A stretch of DNA of 64,000 nt from Amycolatopsis sp. NBC_01480 (GCF_036227205.1 NZ_CP109442.1:6572001-6636000), one strand, 5' to 3'; positions 25,790-37,775 are shown, counted from the stretch's first letter. The notes: generated by a model from the letters alone, not told the origin. Numbers and translations: made by a program.

Positions 25790-26578
25790 TTAGGTGAGCT
25801 TCGTGGTCCGGGCCGCCAAGGCGCCAGCCGCGGCGGCCCACACGACGAGCACGGCCAGTGGCCCGATCGCGAAATGGCCGTCCACCAGTGCGGCGCGCAG
25901 GCCTTCCGCGAGGGCGCCCGAGGGCAGCAGCGAGACGACCACGCCCAGCCCGGACGGCAGCGCCGACGGGGCCAGCAGGATGCCGCCCGCGAGCAGCAGC
26001 ACGAACCAGACGATGTTGGCCAGCGCCAGCACCGCTTCCGCGCGCAGGGCGCCGCCGAGCAGCACGCCGAGCCCGCCGAACGCCAGGGTGCCGACGATCA
26101 GCAGCACGATCGCCGCCGCGAGGCCCGCCGCGGACGGAGACCAGCCCAGCAACGCCGCCACCACGCCGATCACCACGGACTGCAGCACCACGACCACCAG
26201 CGCGGCCACCACCCGGCCGGCCACGAGCAGCCAGCGGGGCAGCGCGGTGGCCGAAAGCCGCTTCAGCACGCCGTAACGCCGATCGAAGCCGAGCGCGATG
26301 GCCTGGCCGGTGAAAGCCGACGACATCACGGCCAGCGCGAAGATCCGCGGCGTGATCCAGTCCACTTTGGACGCCGAGCCGAGCTGGCTCGCGGGCAGCA
26401 CGTCCAGCAGGCTCAGGCCGATCAGCAGCGCCAGCGGGATGATCAGGGTCAGCAGCAGCTGTTCGCCGTGGCGCAGCGTCAATCCGGCTTCGACGCGCGC
26501 GTGCGTGCGCAGCATCTTGCCGAGCGAGCCGCGGCCGGGCGCCGGGGTGAAAGTCCCCGCGGGGAACGGAGTGCTCAT
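25790..26578 (-). CDS. ABC-2 type transporter permease
   Basis: Membrane subunit of 262 residues with about six hydrophobic segments (LLLTLIIPLALLIGLSLL, VMSSAFTGQAIALGF, LLVAGRVVAALVVVVLQ, AAAIVLLIVGTLAFGGLGVL, ANIVWFVLLLAGGILL, IGPLAVLVVWAAAAGALA), a DrrB-like exporter permease. It pairs with the ATPase at 26766 for export of an unknown substrate; association with an MptB-type mannosyltransferase suggests a cell-envelope or lipoglycan role (inference). Its ATG overlaps the stop of the 64-residue ORF (ATGA). GAGG is present upstream. Confidence 0.9.
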   Translation of the reverse strand: MSTPFPAGTFTPAPGRGSLGKMLRTHARVEAGLTLRHGEQLLLTLIIPLALLIGLSLLDVLPASQLGSASKVDWITPRIFALAVMSSAFTGQAIALGFDRRYGVLKRLSATALPRWLLVAGRVVAALVVVVLQSVVIGVVAALLGWSPSAAGLAAAIVLLIVGTLAFGGLGVLLGGALRAEAVLALANIVWFVLLLAGGILLAPSALPSGLGVVVSLLPSGALAEGLRAALVDGHFAIGPLAVLVVWAAAAGALAARTTKLT

Positions 26579-26769
26579 GCGGCTGCCTCGCCGGTGCGGG
26601 CCGGGGGAGCGGTGGTGGCGCCCGGCGCACGCCCGGCGCGGGCCGATGCCGCGGCGGTGGCGCCCGCCGCGCGGCCGGTGTGGGCTGGGGGAGTGGCGAT
26701 GGCACTCGCCTCGCGGCCGGTGCGGGCCGATGCCGCGGCGCCGGAGGATCCGTTGCTCAGCGTGGTCAT
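26575..26769 (-). CDS. 64-residue Ala/Gly/Arg/Thr repeat protein between ABC subunits
   Basis: Short ORF joined by ATGA to the ATPase gene upstream (ATG at 26769, ATPase stop 26766-26768) and by ATGA to the permease gene downstream (stop 26575-26577, permease ATG 26578). After MTTLSNGSSGAAA the product is 3.6 imperfect 14-residue units: SARTGREASAIATP, PAHTGRAAGATAAA, SARAGRAPGATTAP, PARTGEAAA. The DNA repeats with a 42-bp period. It has no hydrophobic segment and no known domain and is predicted disordered. It may be a small transporter partner or simply a translated spacer that keeps ribosomes coupled. Confidence 0.55.
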   Translation of the reverse strand: MTTLSNGSSGAAASARTGREASAIATPPAHTGRAAGATAAASARAGRAPGATTAPPARTGEAAA

Positions 26770-27692
26770 GCCCGCAGCTCCCGTCCGGTCAGCTCGAGGA
26801 AAACCTCTTCCAGCGTCCGCCGCCCGACCTGGAGCTGTTCGGGCAGCACGCCCTGTTGCGCGCACCACGCCGTGACGGTCGACACCACCTGCGGGTCGAC
26901 CGCGCCCTCGACGAGGTACGCGCCCGGCGCGGTCTCGTTGACGCGATAACCCTCCGGCAGCGCGGCGGCGAGCAGGGCGGTGTCCAGCCGGGTCCGGGCG
27001 CGGAACCGCAGCTGCGCGGCGTCGCCCGATTCCAGGGTGAGCGCGTGCGGAGAGCCTTCGACGACGATCTTGCCGTGGTCGACGATCACCACCTGGTCGG
27101 CCAGCGCCTCCGCCTCCTCCATCAGGTGCGTGGTGAGCAGCACGCTCACGCCGTCGGCGCGCAGCGCGGCCAGCAGCTCCCAGACCAGGCGGCGCGCCTG
27201 CGGGTCCATGCCGGCCGTCGGCTCGTCGAGGAAGACCAGCTCGGGGCGGCCGATCAGCGCGCAGGCCAGGGAAAGCCGCTGCTGCTGGCCGCCGGAGAGG
27301 CGCTTGAACGGGGTCCGCCGCGCGCCCGCCAAGCCGAGCACGTCGAGCAGCCACGCCGGATCCAGCGGGTTGGCCGCGCACGAGGCGACGAGCGCGAGCA
27401 TCTCGTCCGCGCGGACCCCGGGATATGCGCCGCCGCCCTGCGGCATGATGCCGACGCGCGGGCGCAAGGCCGCGCTGTCCTTCACCGGGTCGAGGCCGAG
27501 GACGCGCACTTTCCCCGCGTCAGGCCTGCGGAAACCCTCGCAGATCTCGACCGTGGTGGTCTTGCCGGCGCCGTTCGGGCCGAGCAGGGCCAGCAGGCAG
27601 CCGCGCTCCATGCGCAGGTCGAGACCGTCGACGGCGGTGGTGGAGCCGTAGGTTTTCACCAGGCCGGTGAGCTCGACGGCGGGGTTGTTCAC
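26766..27692 (-). CDS. ABC transporter ATP-binding protein (DrrA-like)
   Basis: Cytoplasmic ATPase of 308 residues powering the permease at 25790. Walker A LGPNGAGKTT near residue 38, Q-loop GIMPQGG, signature LSGGQQQRLS, Walker B LVFLDEPTAGMD, and H-loop TTHLMEEAE are all present. The C-terminal 80 residues form a DrrA-type extension (YLVEGAVDPQVVSTV, then RTLEEVFLELTGREL). The GTG start lies 6 bases after the mannosyltransferase stop, so they form one operon. Confidence 0.95.
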   Translation of the reverse strand: MNNPAVELTGLVKTYGSTTAVDGLDLRMERGCLLALLGPNGAGKTTTVEICEGFRRPDAGKVRVLGLDPVKDSAALRPRVGIMPQGGGAYPGVRADEMLALVASCAANPLDPAWLLDVLGLAGARRTPFKRLSGGQQQRLSLACALIGRPELVFLDEPTAGMDPQARRLVWELLAALRADGVSVLLTTHLMEEAEALADQVVIVDHGKIVVEGSPHALTLESGDAAQLRFRARTRLDTALLAAALPEGYRVNETAPGAYLVEGAVDPQVVSTVTAWCAQQGVLPEQLQVGRRTLEEVFLELTGRELRA

Positions 27693-27698
27693 AACGCC

Positions 27699-29369
27699 TC
27701 ACGATACGACGTCGGCCAGCGCCTTCGGTTCCGGGGACGTCCTGGACAGCAGGAGCGGGGAGAGCCGGTACACCACGGCGAGCCCGCCGAGGGTCACCAG
27801 CGCCGCGGCGCCGTAGGCCCACGGCAGGATGTAGGCGTGCCCGTCGAAGGCGCTTCCGGTGGGGGGCAACAGGAACGGCAGCCCGGCGCTGACCACCGTC
27901 GCGGCGGTCCGGAACCGGGAGGTGCCGGCGGCCGCGGCCAGCGGGATCACCGCCCACAGCACGTACCAGGGCTGGAGGCTGATCTGCAGGATCATCGCCG
28001 CGCCCAGGCCCACACCGAGGCCGATGATCGGCCGGTAGCGCCATTTGAAGCTGGCCCAGAGGAATTTGAAGGTGACCGCGGCGGTGACCACGTAGCCGAG
28101 CACGCCGATGATCGGCACCAGCGCGTTGGTGTGGTTGCCGAGGCCGAGTGCGATGCCGAGCACCCCGGCCAGGTTCGCGAGCTCGGCCGTGGGGGAGATC
28201 CAGGACCGCACGAGCCCCGGCGTGGCCAGCGTCGTGCCGACCCAGCCGAAGCCGAGCCCGGTGCCGTAGCAGACCGCGACCAGGACCACGCCGAACAGCA
28301 GCGCCATCGGCACGCCCGCCCACACCAGGTCCTTCAGCCGGCCGTGCCAGCGCCGCGCCACCATCACCGCGAAGAACGGCAACGCCAGCAGCGCGGGCAC
28401 CTTGATCGAGGCGCCGAGGGTGATGATCGTGACGCCGAGCGCGATGAACAGCAGCTCCCCGCACGCCAGCGGCGGCGGGCTGTCGCCCTTGACCCGCACC
28501 GGCAGCCGGCGGATGCCGACCTCCAGCCCGGCCACCATCAGGCCGATCGCCAGCGAGTCGTTGTGCGCGCCGGCCACGAAATGGAAGATCAGCAACGGGT
28601 TCGCCGCGCCGAGCCACAGCGCGGTGACCGGCTGCACGCCGAACCGGCGCGCCAGCCGCGGCACCGCCCAGACGATCAGCACCACGCCCACCAGCGCCAG
28701 CGCGCGCTGCAGCAGCACGCCGACCACGATGTCGTTGCCGCCGACCGGGGCCAGCCAGCCGCCCAGGCGCAGCAGCAGCGGGCCGTACGGCGCCGGGGTG
28801 TCGCGCCACATGTTCGACACCCCCGCGGTGAGCGGGTCGGCGATGCCGAGCGCCGGCGCCGGGCCCAGCTGGTACGGGTCCATGCCGCGGTGCACGATCT
28901 CGCTCTGCGCCAGGTAGCTGTAGACGTCGCGGGAGAACAGCGGCGGGATCGCCAGCAGCGGCGCGACCCACATGGCGATGGTGCGGGCGAGCTGGCCCCG
29001 CGTGGCCAGCCGCGCGCTGGCCGGGCGGGCGAACCGGCCGAGCATCAGCCAGCTGAGCACCAGGATGCCCATGCCGGAGAAGGCGATGGCCAGCGAGACC
29101 GACGGGATCCGGGTGAACAGCCGCAGCACCGGGATGTTCTGCACCGGGTTGATCACCGGGGCGGCGCCGGCGCCGAGCGAGCCCAGCGCGAGGAACAGCG
29201 AGCCGACCGTGCCGAACCGGCGCACCACGTCCAGCCCGCGGTGTTCGGCCTGGTCGAGCGGCTGCGGCTCGTGCGGGCGGACGGGCGAAGGCGGCGCCAC
29301 GGTCGTCGCCGTGTCGCCCGCTACGCCCACTTCCGGGTCCCGCTGCGCGGGTTGCTCGCCGACTGCCAC
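27699..29369 (-). CDS. Alpha-1,6-mannosyltransferase, MptB/GT87-like membrane protein
   Basis: Polytopic glycosyltransferase that in corynebacteria and mycobacteria uses polyprenyl-phosphate mannose to start the lipomannan alpha-1,6 backbone. About 556 residues with 12-13 hydrophobic segments and an early extracytoplasmic loop FSRDVYSYLAQSEIVHRG (the Asp-containing GT-C motif), followed by GMDPYQLGP and DTPAPYGPLL. Later motifs HNDSLAIGLM and QPWYVLWAV fit the MptA/MptB family. The start is uncertain (GTG 29369, or GTG 29330), and neither has a clear ribosome site. It is divergent from sufR and first in the transporter operon. Its genomic place next to sufR matches Rv1459c in M. tuberculosis (recalled). 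Confidence 0.85.
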   Translation of the reverse strand: MAVGEQPAQRDPEVGVAGDTATTVAPPSPVRPHEPQPLDQAEHRGLDVVRRFGTVGSLFLALGSLGAGAAPVINPVQNIPVLRLFTRIPSVSLAIAFSGMGILVLSWLMLGRFARPASARLATRGQLARTIAMWVAPLLAIPPLFSRDVYSYLAQSEIVHRGMDPYQLGPAPALGIADPLTAGVSNMWRDTPAPYGPLLLRLGGWLAPVGGNDIVVGVLLQRALALVGVVLIVWAVPRLARRFGVQPVTALWLGAANPLLIFHFVAGAHNDSLAIGLMVAGLEVGIRRLPVRVKGDSPPPLACGELLFIALGVTIITLGASIKVPALLALPFFAVMVARRWHGRLKDLVWAGVPMALLFGVVLVAVCYGTGLGFGWVGTTLATPGLVRSWISPTAELANLAGVLGIALGLGNHTNALVPIIGVLGYVVTAAVTFKFLWASFKWRYRPIIGLGVGLGAAMILQISLQPWYVLWAVIPLAAAAGTSRFRTAATVVSAGLPFLLPPTGSAFDGHAYILPWAYGAAALVTLGGLAVVYRLSPLLLSRTSPEPKALADVVS

Positions 29370-29454
29370 GCCAGGAAGGGTATCGAGTCGCCCTGGCGGG
29401 TGATGCGGGTCACTGGTGCACGCCCCGCCTTTGCCCGTGGCGGCGAAATAAGAC

Positions 29455-29469
29455 ACACTTGTGTTGTGA
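29455..29469 (+). promoter_or_regulatory. SufR operator overlapping the sufR start codon
   Basis: ACACTTGTGTTGTGA is ACACT-N5-TGTGA, which I recall as the published mycobacterial SufR binding motif. It spans the proposed GTG start (29466-29468). It also overlaps a smaller dyad ACACA-CT-TGTGT (29453-29464). Confidence 0.7.
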
Positions 29470-30305
29470 AAAAGAACGGGACCCCGGACGAGGTGGGCGG
29501 CGACGAGCCGCGTGCCGCGTCTGTCGGCGTTCCCGTGCAGGTCAACGCCGTGAACGCGGCCGAGGGCCGGACCCGCCACGAGGTGGCGCGGCTGCTGCTG
29601 GAGCAGGGGCCGATGACCGCGGCGGTCGTCGCGGAGCAACTCGGGATCAGCCCGACGGCGGTACGCCGGCACCTGGACGCGCTGGTGGCCGACGGCGAGG
29701 CGGAGACCCGGGACGCGTCCCGCCGGGAGCCGCGCGGCCGCGGCCGGCCCGCCAAGCTCTTCCTGCTCACCGAGCCCGGCCGGGCCCGGTTCGGGCACGC
29801 CTACGACGACCTCGCCGTGTCGGCCATCCGCTTCCTCGCCGAGCACGCGGGGCCGGACGCCGTGCGCGCCTTCGCCGAGAGCCGGGTCGAGGCCCTCGTC
29901 GGGCCGCACAAGCCGGCGATCACCGGATCGGGTGACCCGGTGATCCGCGCCGAGGCCCTGGCGACCGCCCTGACCAGGGAGGGCTACGCTGCGTCGACCC
30001 GTCAGGTCGGGGCCGGCGAACAGCTCTGCCAGCACCACTGCCCGGTCGCGCACGTGGCCGCGGAGTTCCCGCAGCTGTGCGAGGCCGAGACCGAGGCGTT
30101 CGCCCGGCTGCTCGGCACCCACGTGCAGCGGCTGGCGACGATCGCACGCGGCGACAACGCGTGCACCACACACGTACCCGTCACCGCGACGGGTATCCCG
30201 GCCCATCCCGAGCCGGACAGCACCAGGCCTCCGGAGACGGTTGCGGCGACGCCGCCGGCCCAGGGGCGCACAGCACGGATCCCGAATGGAGGGAAACCCG
30301 CATGA
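29466..30305 (+). CDS. sufR: SUF operon repressor SufR (Fe-S, winged helix)
   Basis: Fe-S-sensing repressor of the SUF operon. The 279-residue protein has an N-terminal winged helix (about 34-105: [52 protein letters not shown]) and cluster ligands Cys188, Cys192, Cys205 and Cys233. The spacing (4, 13, 28) is the same as I recall for M. tuberculosis Cys175/179/192/220. The last 40 residues are a Pro/Thr-rich tail. The GTG start has no ribosome site and lies in the operator, suggesting leaderless, autoregulated translation. It overlaps sufB by four bases (ATGA). Confidence 0.93.
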   Translation: MKKNGTPDEVGGDEPRAASVGVPVQVNAVNAAEGRTRHEVARLLLEQGPMTAAVVAEQLGISPTAVRRHLDALVADGEAETRDASRREPRGRGRPAKLFLLTEPGRARFGHAYDDLAVSAIRFLAEHAGPDAVRAFAESRVEALVGPHKPAITGSGDPVIRAEALATALTREGYAASTRQVGAGEQLCQHHCPVAHVAAEFPQLCEAETEAFARLLGTHVQRLATIARGDNACTTHVPVTATGIPAHPEPDSTRPPETVAATPPAQGRTARIPNGGKPA

Positions 30306-31750
30306 CTGCCGCTGCCGAGCAGCGCACTCCCACCACCGCGCCACTGAGCCAGGAAGAGACCATCGAGTCCCTTGGCAAGTACGCGTTCGGCTGGGCCGAC
30401 TCCGACGAGGCGGGCGCCAGCGCCCGTCGCGGGCTGAACGAGGACGTCGTCACCGACATCTCCTCGAAGAAGTCCGAGCCGGAGTGGATGCGCGACGCCC
30501 GCTTGAAGGCGCTCAAGCTCTTCGAGCTGAAGCCGATGCCCAACTGGGGCGCCGACCTCACCGGGATCGACTTCGACAACATCAAGTACTTCGTGCGCTC
30601 CAGCGAGAAGCAGGCCACCAGCTGGGAAGAGCTGCCCGAGGACATCAAGAACACCTACGACAAGCTCGGCATCCCCGAGGCGGAGAAGCAGCGCCTCGTG
30701 GCCGGCGTCGCCGCGCAGTACGAGTCCGAGGTCGTCTACCACTCCATCCGCGAGGACCTGGAGTCCCAGGGCGTGCTGTTCCTGGACACCGACACCGCGC
30801 TCAAGACGCACCCGGAGCTGTTCGAGGAGTACTTCGGCTCGGTGATCCCGGCCGGGGACAACAAGTTCTCCGCGCTGAACACGGCGGTGTGGTCCGGCGG
30901 CTCGTTCATCTACGTGCCCAAGGGCGTCAAGGTGGACATCCCGCTGCAGGCCTACTTCCGGATCAACACCGAGAACATGGGCCAGTTCGAGCGCACCCTG
31001 ATCATCGTCGACGAAGACGCCTACGTGCACTACGTCGAGGGCTGCACCGCGCCGATCTACCAGTCCGACTCGCTGCACTCCGCGGTCGTCGAGATCATCG
31101 TGAAGAAGGGCGGCCGCTGCCGCTACACGACGATCCAGAACTGGTCGAACAACGTCTACAACCTGGTCACCAAGCGCGCCAAGTGCGAAGAGGGCGCGAC
31201 CATGGAGTGGATCGACGGCAACATCGGCTCCAAGGTCACCATGAAGTACCCGTCGGTCTTCCTGATGGGCGAGCACGCCAAGGGCGAGGTCCTCTCGGTC
31301 GCTTTCGCGGGCGAGGGCCAGCACCAGGACGCGGGCGCCAAGATGGAGCACCTCGCGCCGCACACCTCCTCGACCATCGTGTCGAAGTCGGTGGCGCGCG
31401 GCGGCGGCCGGACGTCGTACCGCGGCCTGGTCCGCGTCGCCAAGCGGGCGCACCACTCGCGCTCCAGCGTGGTCTGCGACGCCCTGCTGGTGGACACGAT
31501 CTCGCGCTCGGACACCTACCCGTACGTGGACATCCGCAACGACGAGGTGTCCATGGGCCACGAGGCCACGGTGTCCAAGGTCAGCGAAGAGCAGCTGTTC
31601 TACCTGATGTCGCGCGGCCTCGACGAGGCCGAGGCGATGGCGATGATCGTGCGCGGGTTCGTCGAGCCCATCGCGCGTGAGCTGCCGATGGAGTACGCGC
31701 TCGAGCTGAACCGCCTGATCGAGCTCCAGATGGAAGGGTCCGTCGGCTAG
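30302..31750 (+). CDS. sufB: Fe-S cluster assembly scaffold protein SufB
   Basis: Core of the SufBCD scaffold that builds Fe-S clusters from SufS-derived sulfur. 482 residues: helical N-terminus, then the long right-handed beta-helix (for example [42 protein letters not shown]) and C-terminal helices ending [19 protein letters not shown]. The conserved C-terminal-side Cys392 in [12 protein letters not shown], equivalent to the catalytic Cys of E. coli SufB, is present. No intein interrupts it, unlike the M. tuberculosis gene as I recall. The ATG overlaps sufR (ATGA), and sufD starts 2 bases after the stop. Confidence 0.97.
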   Translation: MTAAAEQRTPTTAPLSQEETIESLGKYAFGWADSDEAGASARRGLNEDVVTDISSKKSEPEWMRDARLKALKLFELKPMPNWGADLTGIDFDNIKYFVRSSEKQATSWEELPEDIKNTYDKLGIPEAEKQRLVAGVAAQYESEVVYHSIREDLESQGVLFLDTDTALKTHPELFEEYFGSVIPAGDNKFSALNTAVWSGGSFIYVPKGVKVDIPLQAYFRINTENMGQFERTLIIVDEDAYVHYVEGCTAPIYQSDSLHSAVVEIIVKKGGRCRYTTIQNWSNNVYNLVTKRAKCEEGATMEWIDGNIGSKVTMKYPSVFLMGEHAKGEVLSVAFAGEGQHQDAGAKMEHLAPHTSSTIVSKSVARGGGRTSYRGLVRVAKRAHHSRSSVVCDALLVDTISRSDTYPYVDIRNDEVSMGHEATVSKVSEEQLFYLMSRGLDEAEAMAMIVRGFVEPIARELPMEYALELNRLIELQMEGSVG

Positions 31751-31752
31751 TC

Positions 31753-32925
31753 ATGTCGGTTACCGAGAACAACGTTTCCGAAGCGCTGCGCGAGGGAGCG
31801 GTCGTCCCGGCCGCTTCCCGCGCGGAGCGCTTCACCTCCTACGACGTCGAGGCCTTCGAGGTCCCGGGCGGCCGTGAGGAGAACTGGCGCTTCACGCCGA
31901 TGAAGCGGCTGCGCGGCCTGCACGACGGCAGCGCGCCCGCCACCGGCGAGATCACGCTGGAGACCGACACCGCCCCCGAGCTGAAGATCGAGACCGTCGG
32001 CCGTGAGGACGCGCGCCTGGGCGAGGCCGGCGTGCCGAGCGACCGGATCGCGGCGCAGGCCTACTCGTCGTTCACCAAGGCCACCGTGGTGACGGTGCCC
32101 AAGGAGACCAAGGCGTCGAAGCCGTCGGTGCTGCGCATCCACGGCCCGGGCGTCGACCAGGTCGCGTACGGGCACCTCCAGGTCCGCGCCGAGGCGTTCG
32201 CCGAAGCCGTGGTCGTGCTCGACCACGTCGGCTCCGGCACGTACGCCGACAACGTCGAGTTCGTCATCGGCGACGGCGCCAAGGTCACCGTGGTCAGCGT
32301 CCAGGACTGGGCCGACGACGCGGTGCACGTGTCCGAGCAGCACCTGAAGCTGGGCCGCGACGCCGCGCTGCGGCACACCGTGATCACCCTCGGCGGCGAC
32401 CTGGTCCGCATCTCGCCGACGGCGACGTTTGCCGACAAGGGCGGCGACGTCGACATGCTCGGCGTCTACTTCGCCGACGGCGGCCAGCACCAGGAGCACC
32501 GCCTCTTCGTCGACCACGCGGTGCCGAACTGCAAGTCGCGCGTGGGCTACAAGGGCGCGCTCCAGGGCGACGGCGCGCACTCGGTCTGGATCGGCGACGT
32601 GCTGATCCGCGCGGCCGCCGAGGCCACCGACACCTACGAGTTCAACCGCAACCTGGTGCTCACCCCGGGCGCGCGCGCGGACTCCGTGCCGAACCTGGAG
32701 ATCGAGACCGGCGAGATCGAAGGCGCCGGCCACGCGAGCGCGACGGGAAGGTTCGACGACGAGCAGTTGTTCTACCTCCAGTCGCGCGGGATCGCCGAAG
32801 AAGCCGCCCGGCGCTTGGTCGTGCGCGGGTTCTTCCACGAGATCCTGGTGAAGATCGACGTCCCCGAGGTGCGCGAGCGCCTCGAAGCCGCGATCGAGGC
32901 CGAGCTCGAAGCCGTTGGCGCCTGA
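31753..32925 (+). CDS. sufD: Fe-S cluster assembly protein SufD
   Basis: SufB paralogue that pairs with it in the SufBC2D complex and helps iron entry. 390 residues: N-terminal region with YDVEAFEVPGGREENWRFTP (family signature), a beta-helix core, and RFDDEQLFYLQSRGIAEEAARRLVVRGFF near the C-terminus, mirroring the SufB end. It starts two bases after sufB and is followed by a 33-base gap to sufC. The key His in DGGQHQEHRLFVDH is visible. Confidence 0.95.
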   Translation: MSVTENNVSEALREGAVVPAASRAERFTSYDVEAFEVPGGREENWRFTPMKRLRGLHDGSAPATGEITLETDTAPELKIETVGREDARLGEAGVPSDRIAAQAYSSFTKATVVTVPKETKASKPSVLRIHGPGVDQVAYGHLQVRAEAFAEAVVVLDHVGSGTYADNVEFVIGDGAKVTVVSVQDWADDAVHVSEQHLKLGRDAALRHTVITLGGDLVRISPTATFADKGGDVDMLGVYFADGGQHQEHRLFVDHAVPNCKSRVGYKGALQGDGAHSVWIGDVLIRAAAEATDTYEFNRNLVLTPGARADSVPNLEIETGEIEGAGHASATGRFDDEQLFYLQSRGIAEEAARRLVVRGFFHEILVKIDVPEVRERLEAAIEAELEAVGA

Positions 32926-32958
32926 CGCCGTCCACCGCAGACTTTTAGGAAACGAAGA

Positions 32959-35537
<2,579 letters not shown>

Positions 35538-35541
<4 letters not shown>

Positions 35542-35966
35542 GCGAAGACACCCAGACGGTCGCGGAAACGGCTTCGGCCCAGGCCCCCGAGCACCGTGAA
35601 GGCCGCACGGCCGCCGACCTGCCGGAGCAGACCGGCTCGGTCCCGGCCGACGTGGCGAAGATCGAGGACATCGAGGAGGCCATGCGCGACGTGGTCGACC
35701 CCGAGCTGGGCATCAACGTCGTCGACCTCGGCCTGGTCTACGACATCCACGTGGAGGGCGACAACTCCGTCACGCTGGACATGACGCTGACGTCCGCGGC
35801 CTGCCCGCTGACCGACGTGATCGAGGACCAGACCTCGGCGGCGCTCACCTCCGGCGGCCTGGTCAGCGACTTCCGGATCAACTGGGTCTGGATGCCGCCG
35901 TGGGGCCCGGAGAAGATCACCGACGACGGCCGCGAGCAGCTGCGCGCGCTCGGCTTCACCGTCTGA
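35538..35966 (+). CDS. sufT: SufT / MIP18-family (DUF59) Fe-S maturation factor
   Basis: Iron-sulfur assembly accessory protein, 142 residues. The first 40 residues are a variable Glu/Thr/Ala-rich leader. The DUF59 domain follows: IEEAMRDVVDPELGINVVDL, GLVYDIHVEGD, and LTSAACPLTDVIEDQ with the conserved Cys. It is the last gene of the SUF operon (ATGA overlap with sufU) and is followed by a strong terminator. Confidence 0.93.
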
Positions 35967-35982
35967 GCCACGCTTTTCCCAG

Positions 35983-36018
35983 GGCCACCCCGTGCTTCGG
36001 TGCGGGGTGGCCTTTTTT
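35983..36018 (+). terminator. Terminator of the suf operon
   Basis: GGCCACCCCG (35983-35992) pairs perfectly with CGGGGTGGCC (36003-36012), followed by six T (36013-36018). It lies 17 bases after the sufT stop. Confidence 0.92.
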
Positions 36019-36031
36019 GCGCGCGGTGGTT

Positions 36032-36047
36032 GTATAACGACCTATAC
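36032..36047. promoter_or_regulatory. Candidate operator GTATA-N6-TATAC
   Basis: AT-rich perfect dyad GTATAACGACCTATAC in otherwise GC-rich DNA, 205 bases upstream of the amidase start and 14 bases past the suf terminator. GntR-family operators often have this form, but no regulator gene is adjacent. Confidence 0.4.
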
Positions 36048-36251
36048 GGCGGCGCGTGACCCGGCTCGGCCGGGAAGTGAGACGTCGATCCTATTGCCCG
36101 ATGCGGCATTTCATGGCTTTCAGGGCTGGAGCCGGCTTATTTTGGCGCTCTGACCTGCGGCGGGCTGCCACGGTGAAGACGACTGTTCGACCTTCCCGTT
36201 GTGTACAAGGGAATTTCGTGCCTCCCGGGGCCGCTCGATAACTTCGCAGCC

Positions 36252-37703
36252 ATGGAACGGAGCTTTCACACAGCCGAAGAACTCATCACCGCCTTGCGGG
36301 CCGGTGCGGTGACCTCGGTGGAACTGACCGAAGAGGCGATCGACCGGATCGAGCGCGAGGACAAGGTGGTCAACGCGATCTGCCTGCCGGACTTCGACCG
36401 GGCGCGGGCCGCCGCGCGGGAGGCCGACCAGGCCCGCGCGCGAGGGGAGGACCGGCCGCTGCTCGGGGTTCCGGTGACGGTCAAGGAGTCGTACAACATC
36501 GCCGGGCTGCCCACGGCCTGGGGCATGCCGCCGCACCGGGATTTCATGCCGGACGAGGACGCGGTGCAGGTTTCGCGGCTCAAGGCCGCGGGCGCGGTGG
36601 TGCTCGGCAAGACCAACGTTCCGTTGGGACTGCAGGACATCCAGAGTTTCAACGAGCTCTACGGCACCACCACCAATCCGTGGGATCCCGCGCGCACGTC
36701 GGGCGGATCCTCCGGCGGGTCGACGGCGGCGCTGGCGTCCGGGTTCGGCGCGCTGTCCATCGGCTCCGACATCGCGGGCTCGCTGCGCACCCCCGCGCAT
36801 TTCTGCGGCATCTACGCACACAAGCCGACGCTCGGGCTGGCGGCCAGCCGCGGCATGGTTCCGCCGGGTGAGCAGGCTTTGCCGGTTGATCTCGACCTCG
36901 CCGTCGTCGGCCCGATGGCGCGCTCGGCCCGCGACCTCACGCTGCTGCTCGACGTCATGGCCGGACCGGACCCGCTGACGGGCGGCCTCGCGTACGACCT
37001 GAAGCTGCCGCCCGCGCGCCACGAGCGGCTGTCCGAATTCCGGGTCTTGGTCATCGAGGAGCATCCGCTCATGCCGACCGGAGCAGCCGTACGGGCGGGG
37101 GTGAACCGGGTGGCGGACGCGCTGGCCGACGGCGGCGCTCGCGTCGAGCGGCAAAGTTCGTTGCTGCCCGATCTGGCCGATGCCGCGAGGCTCTACATGC
37201 AGCTGCTGATTTCCGGCTCTGTTGCGCGCTTTCCCATCGAAACGCTCGAGCAGCTGCGGGCCCGCGTCGCCGGATTCAGCGCGGACGACCAGAGCCTGGA
37301 GACCACGCGGCTGCGCGCCATGGTGTCCAGCCACCGCGATTGGATGGAGGCGAACAACCGCCGCGAACTCCACCGTCACGGCTGGCGGCAGCTGTTCGCC
37401 GAGTTCGACGCCGTGGTGTGCCCGATCACGCCGACGCCCGCGTTCCCGCACGACCACAACCCCGATCCGCTGGCCCGGCACCTCGACATCGACGGCGTCG
37501 GGTACCCGTACTTCGACCAGCTCATCTGGGCCGGCCTGGCCACCATGCCCGGCCTGCCCGCCACCGCCGTCCCCACCGGCCGGTCCACCGACGGCCTGCC
37601 GGTCGGGGTGCAGCTCATCGGCCCGATGTTCGAGGACCGCACCCCGCTGCGGCTGGCCGAACTGCTGGAGGAGAAGATCGGCGGTTTCCAGGCGCCGAAG
37701 TAG
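36252..37703 (+). CDS. Amidase (amidase-signature family)
   Basis: Hydrolyses an unknown amide with the Ser-cis-Ser-Lys triad. 483 residues with Lys78 in VPVTVKESYN, the Gly/Ser-rich signature TSGGSSGGSTAALASGFGAL with Ser153/Ser154, and nucleophile Ser177 in GSDIAGSLRTP. This places it in the GatA/FAAH-like family. ATG 36252 (MERSFHTAEEL) is preferred; an in-frame ATG at 36201 adds 17 unconserved residues. No transporter or partner gene is adjacent. GatA itself is unlikely because gatC/gatB are not adjacent. Confidence 0.88.
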   Translation: MERSFHTAEELITALRAGAVTSVELTEEAIDRIEREDKVVNAICLPDFDRARAAAREADQARARGEDRPLLGVPVTVKESYNIAGLPTAWGMPPHRDFMPDEDAVQVSRLKAAGAVVLGKTNVPLGLQDIQSFNELYGTTTNPWDPARTSGGSSGGSTAALASGFGALSIGSDIAGSLRTPAHFCGIYAHKPTLGLAASRGMVPPGEQALPVDLDLAVVGPMARSARDLTLLLDVMAGPDPLTGGLAYDLKLPPARHERLSEFRVLVIEEHPLMPTGAAVRAGVNRVADALADGGARVERQSSLLPDLADAARLYMQLLISGSVARFPIETLEQLRARVAGFSADDQSLETTRLRAMVSSHRDWMEANNRRELHRHGWRQLFAEFDAVVCPITPTPAFPHDHNPDPLARHLDIDGVGYPYFDQLIWAGLATMPGLPATAVPTGRSTDGLPVGVQLIGPMFEDRTPLRLAELLEEKIGGFQAPK

Positions 37704-37775
37704 GTCTCAGTCCGATGTGGACCGGAGGGTGTCCGCGACCGGGCGCCGGGCGACGGCCATCCGCCGGTCAGCTCA

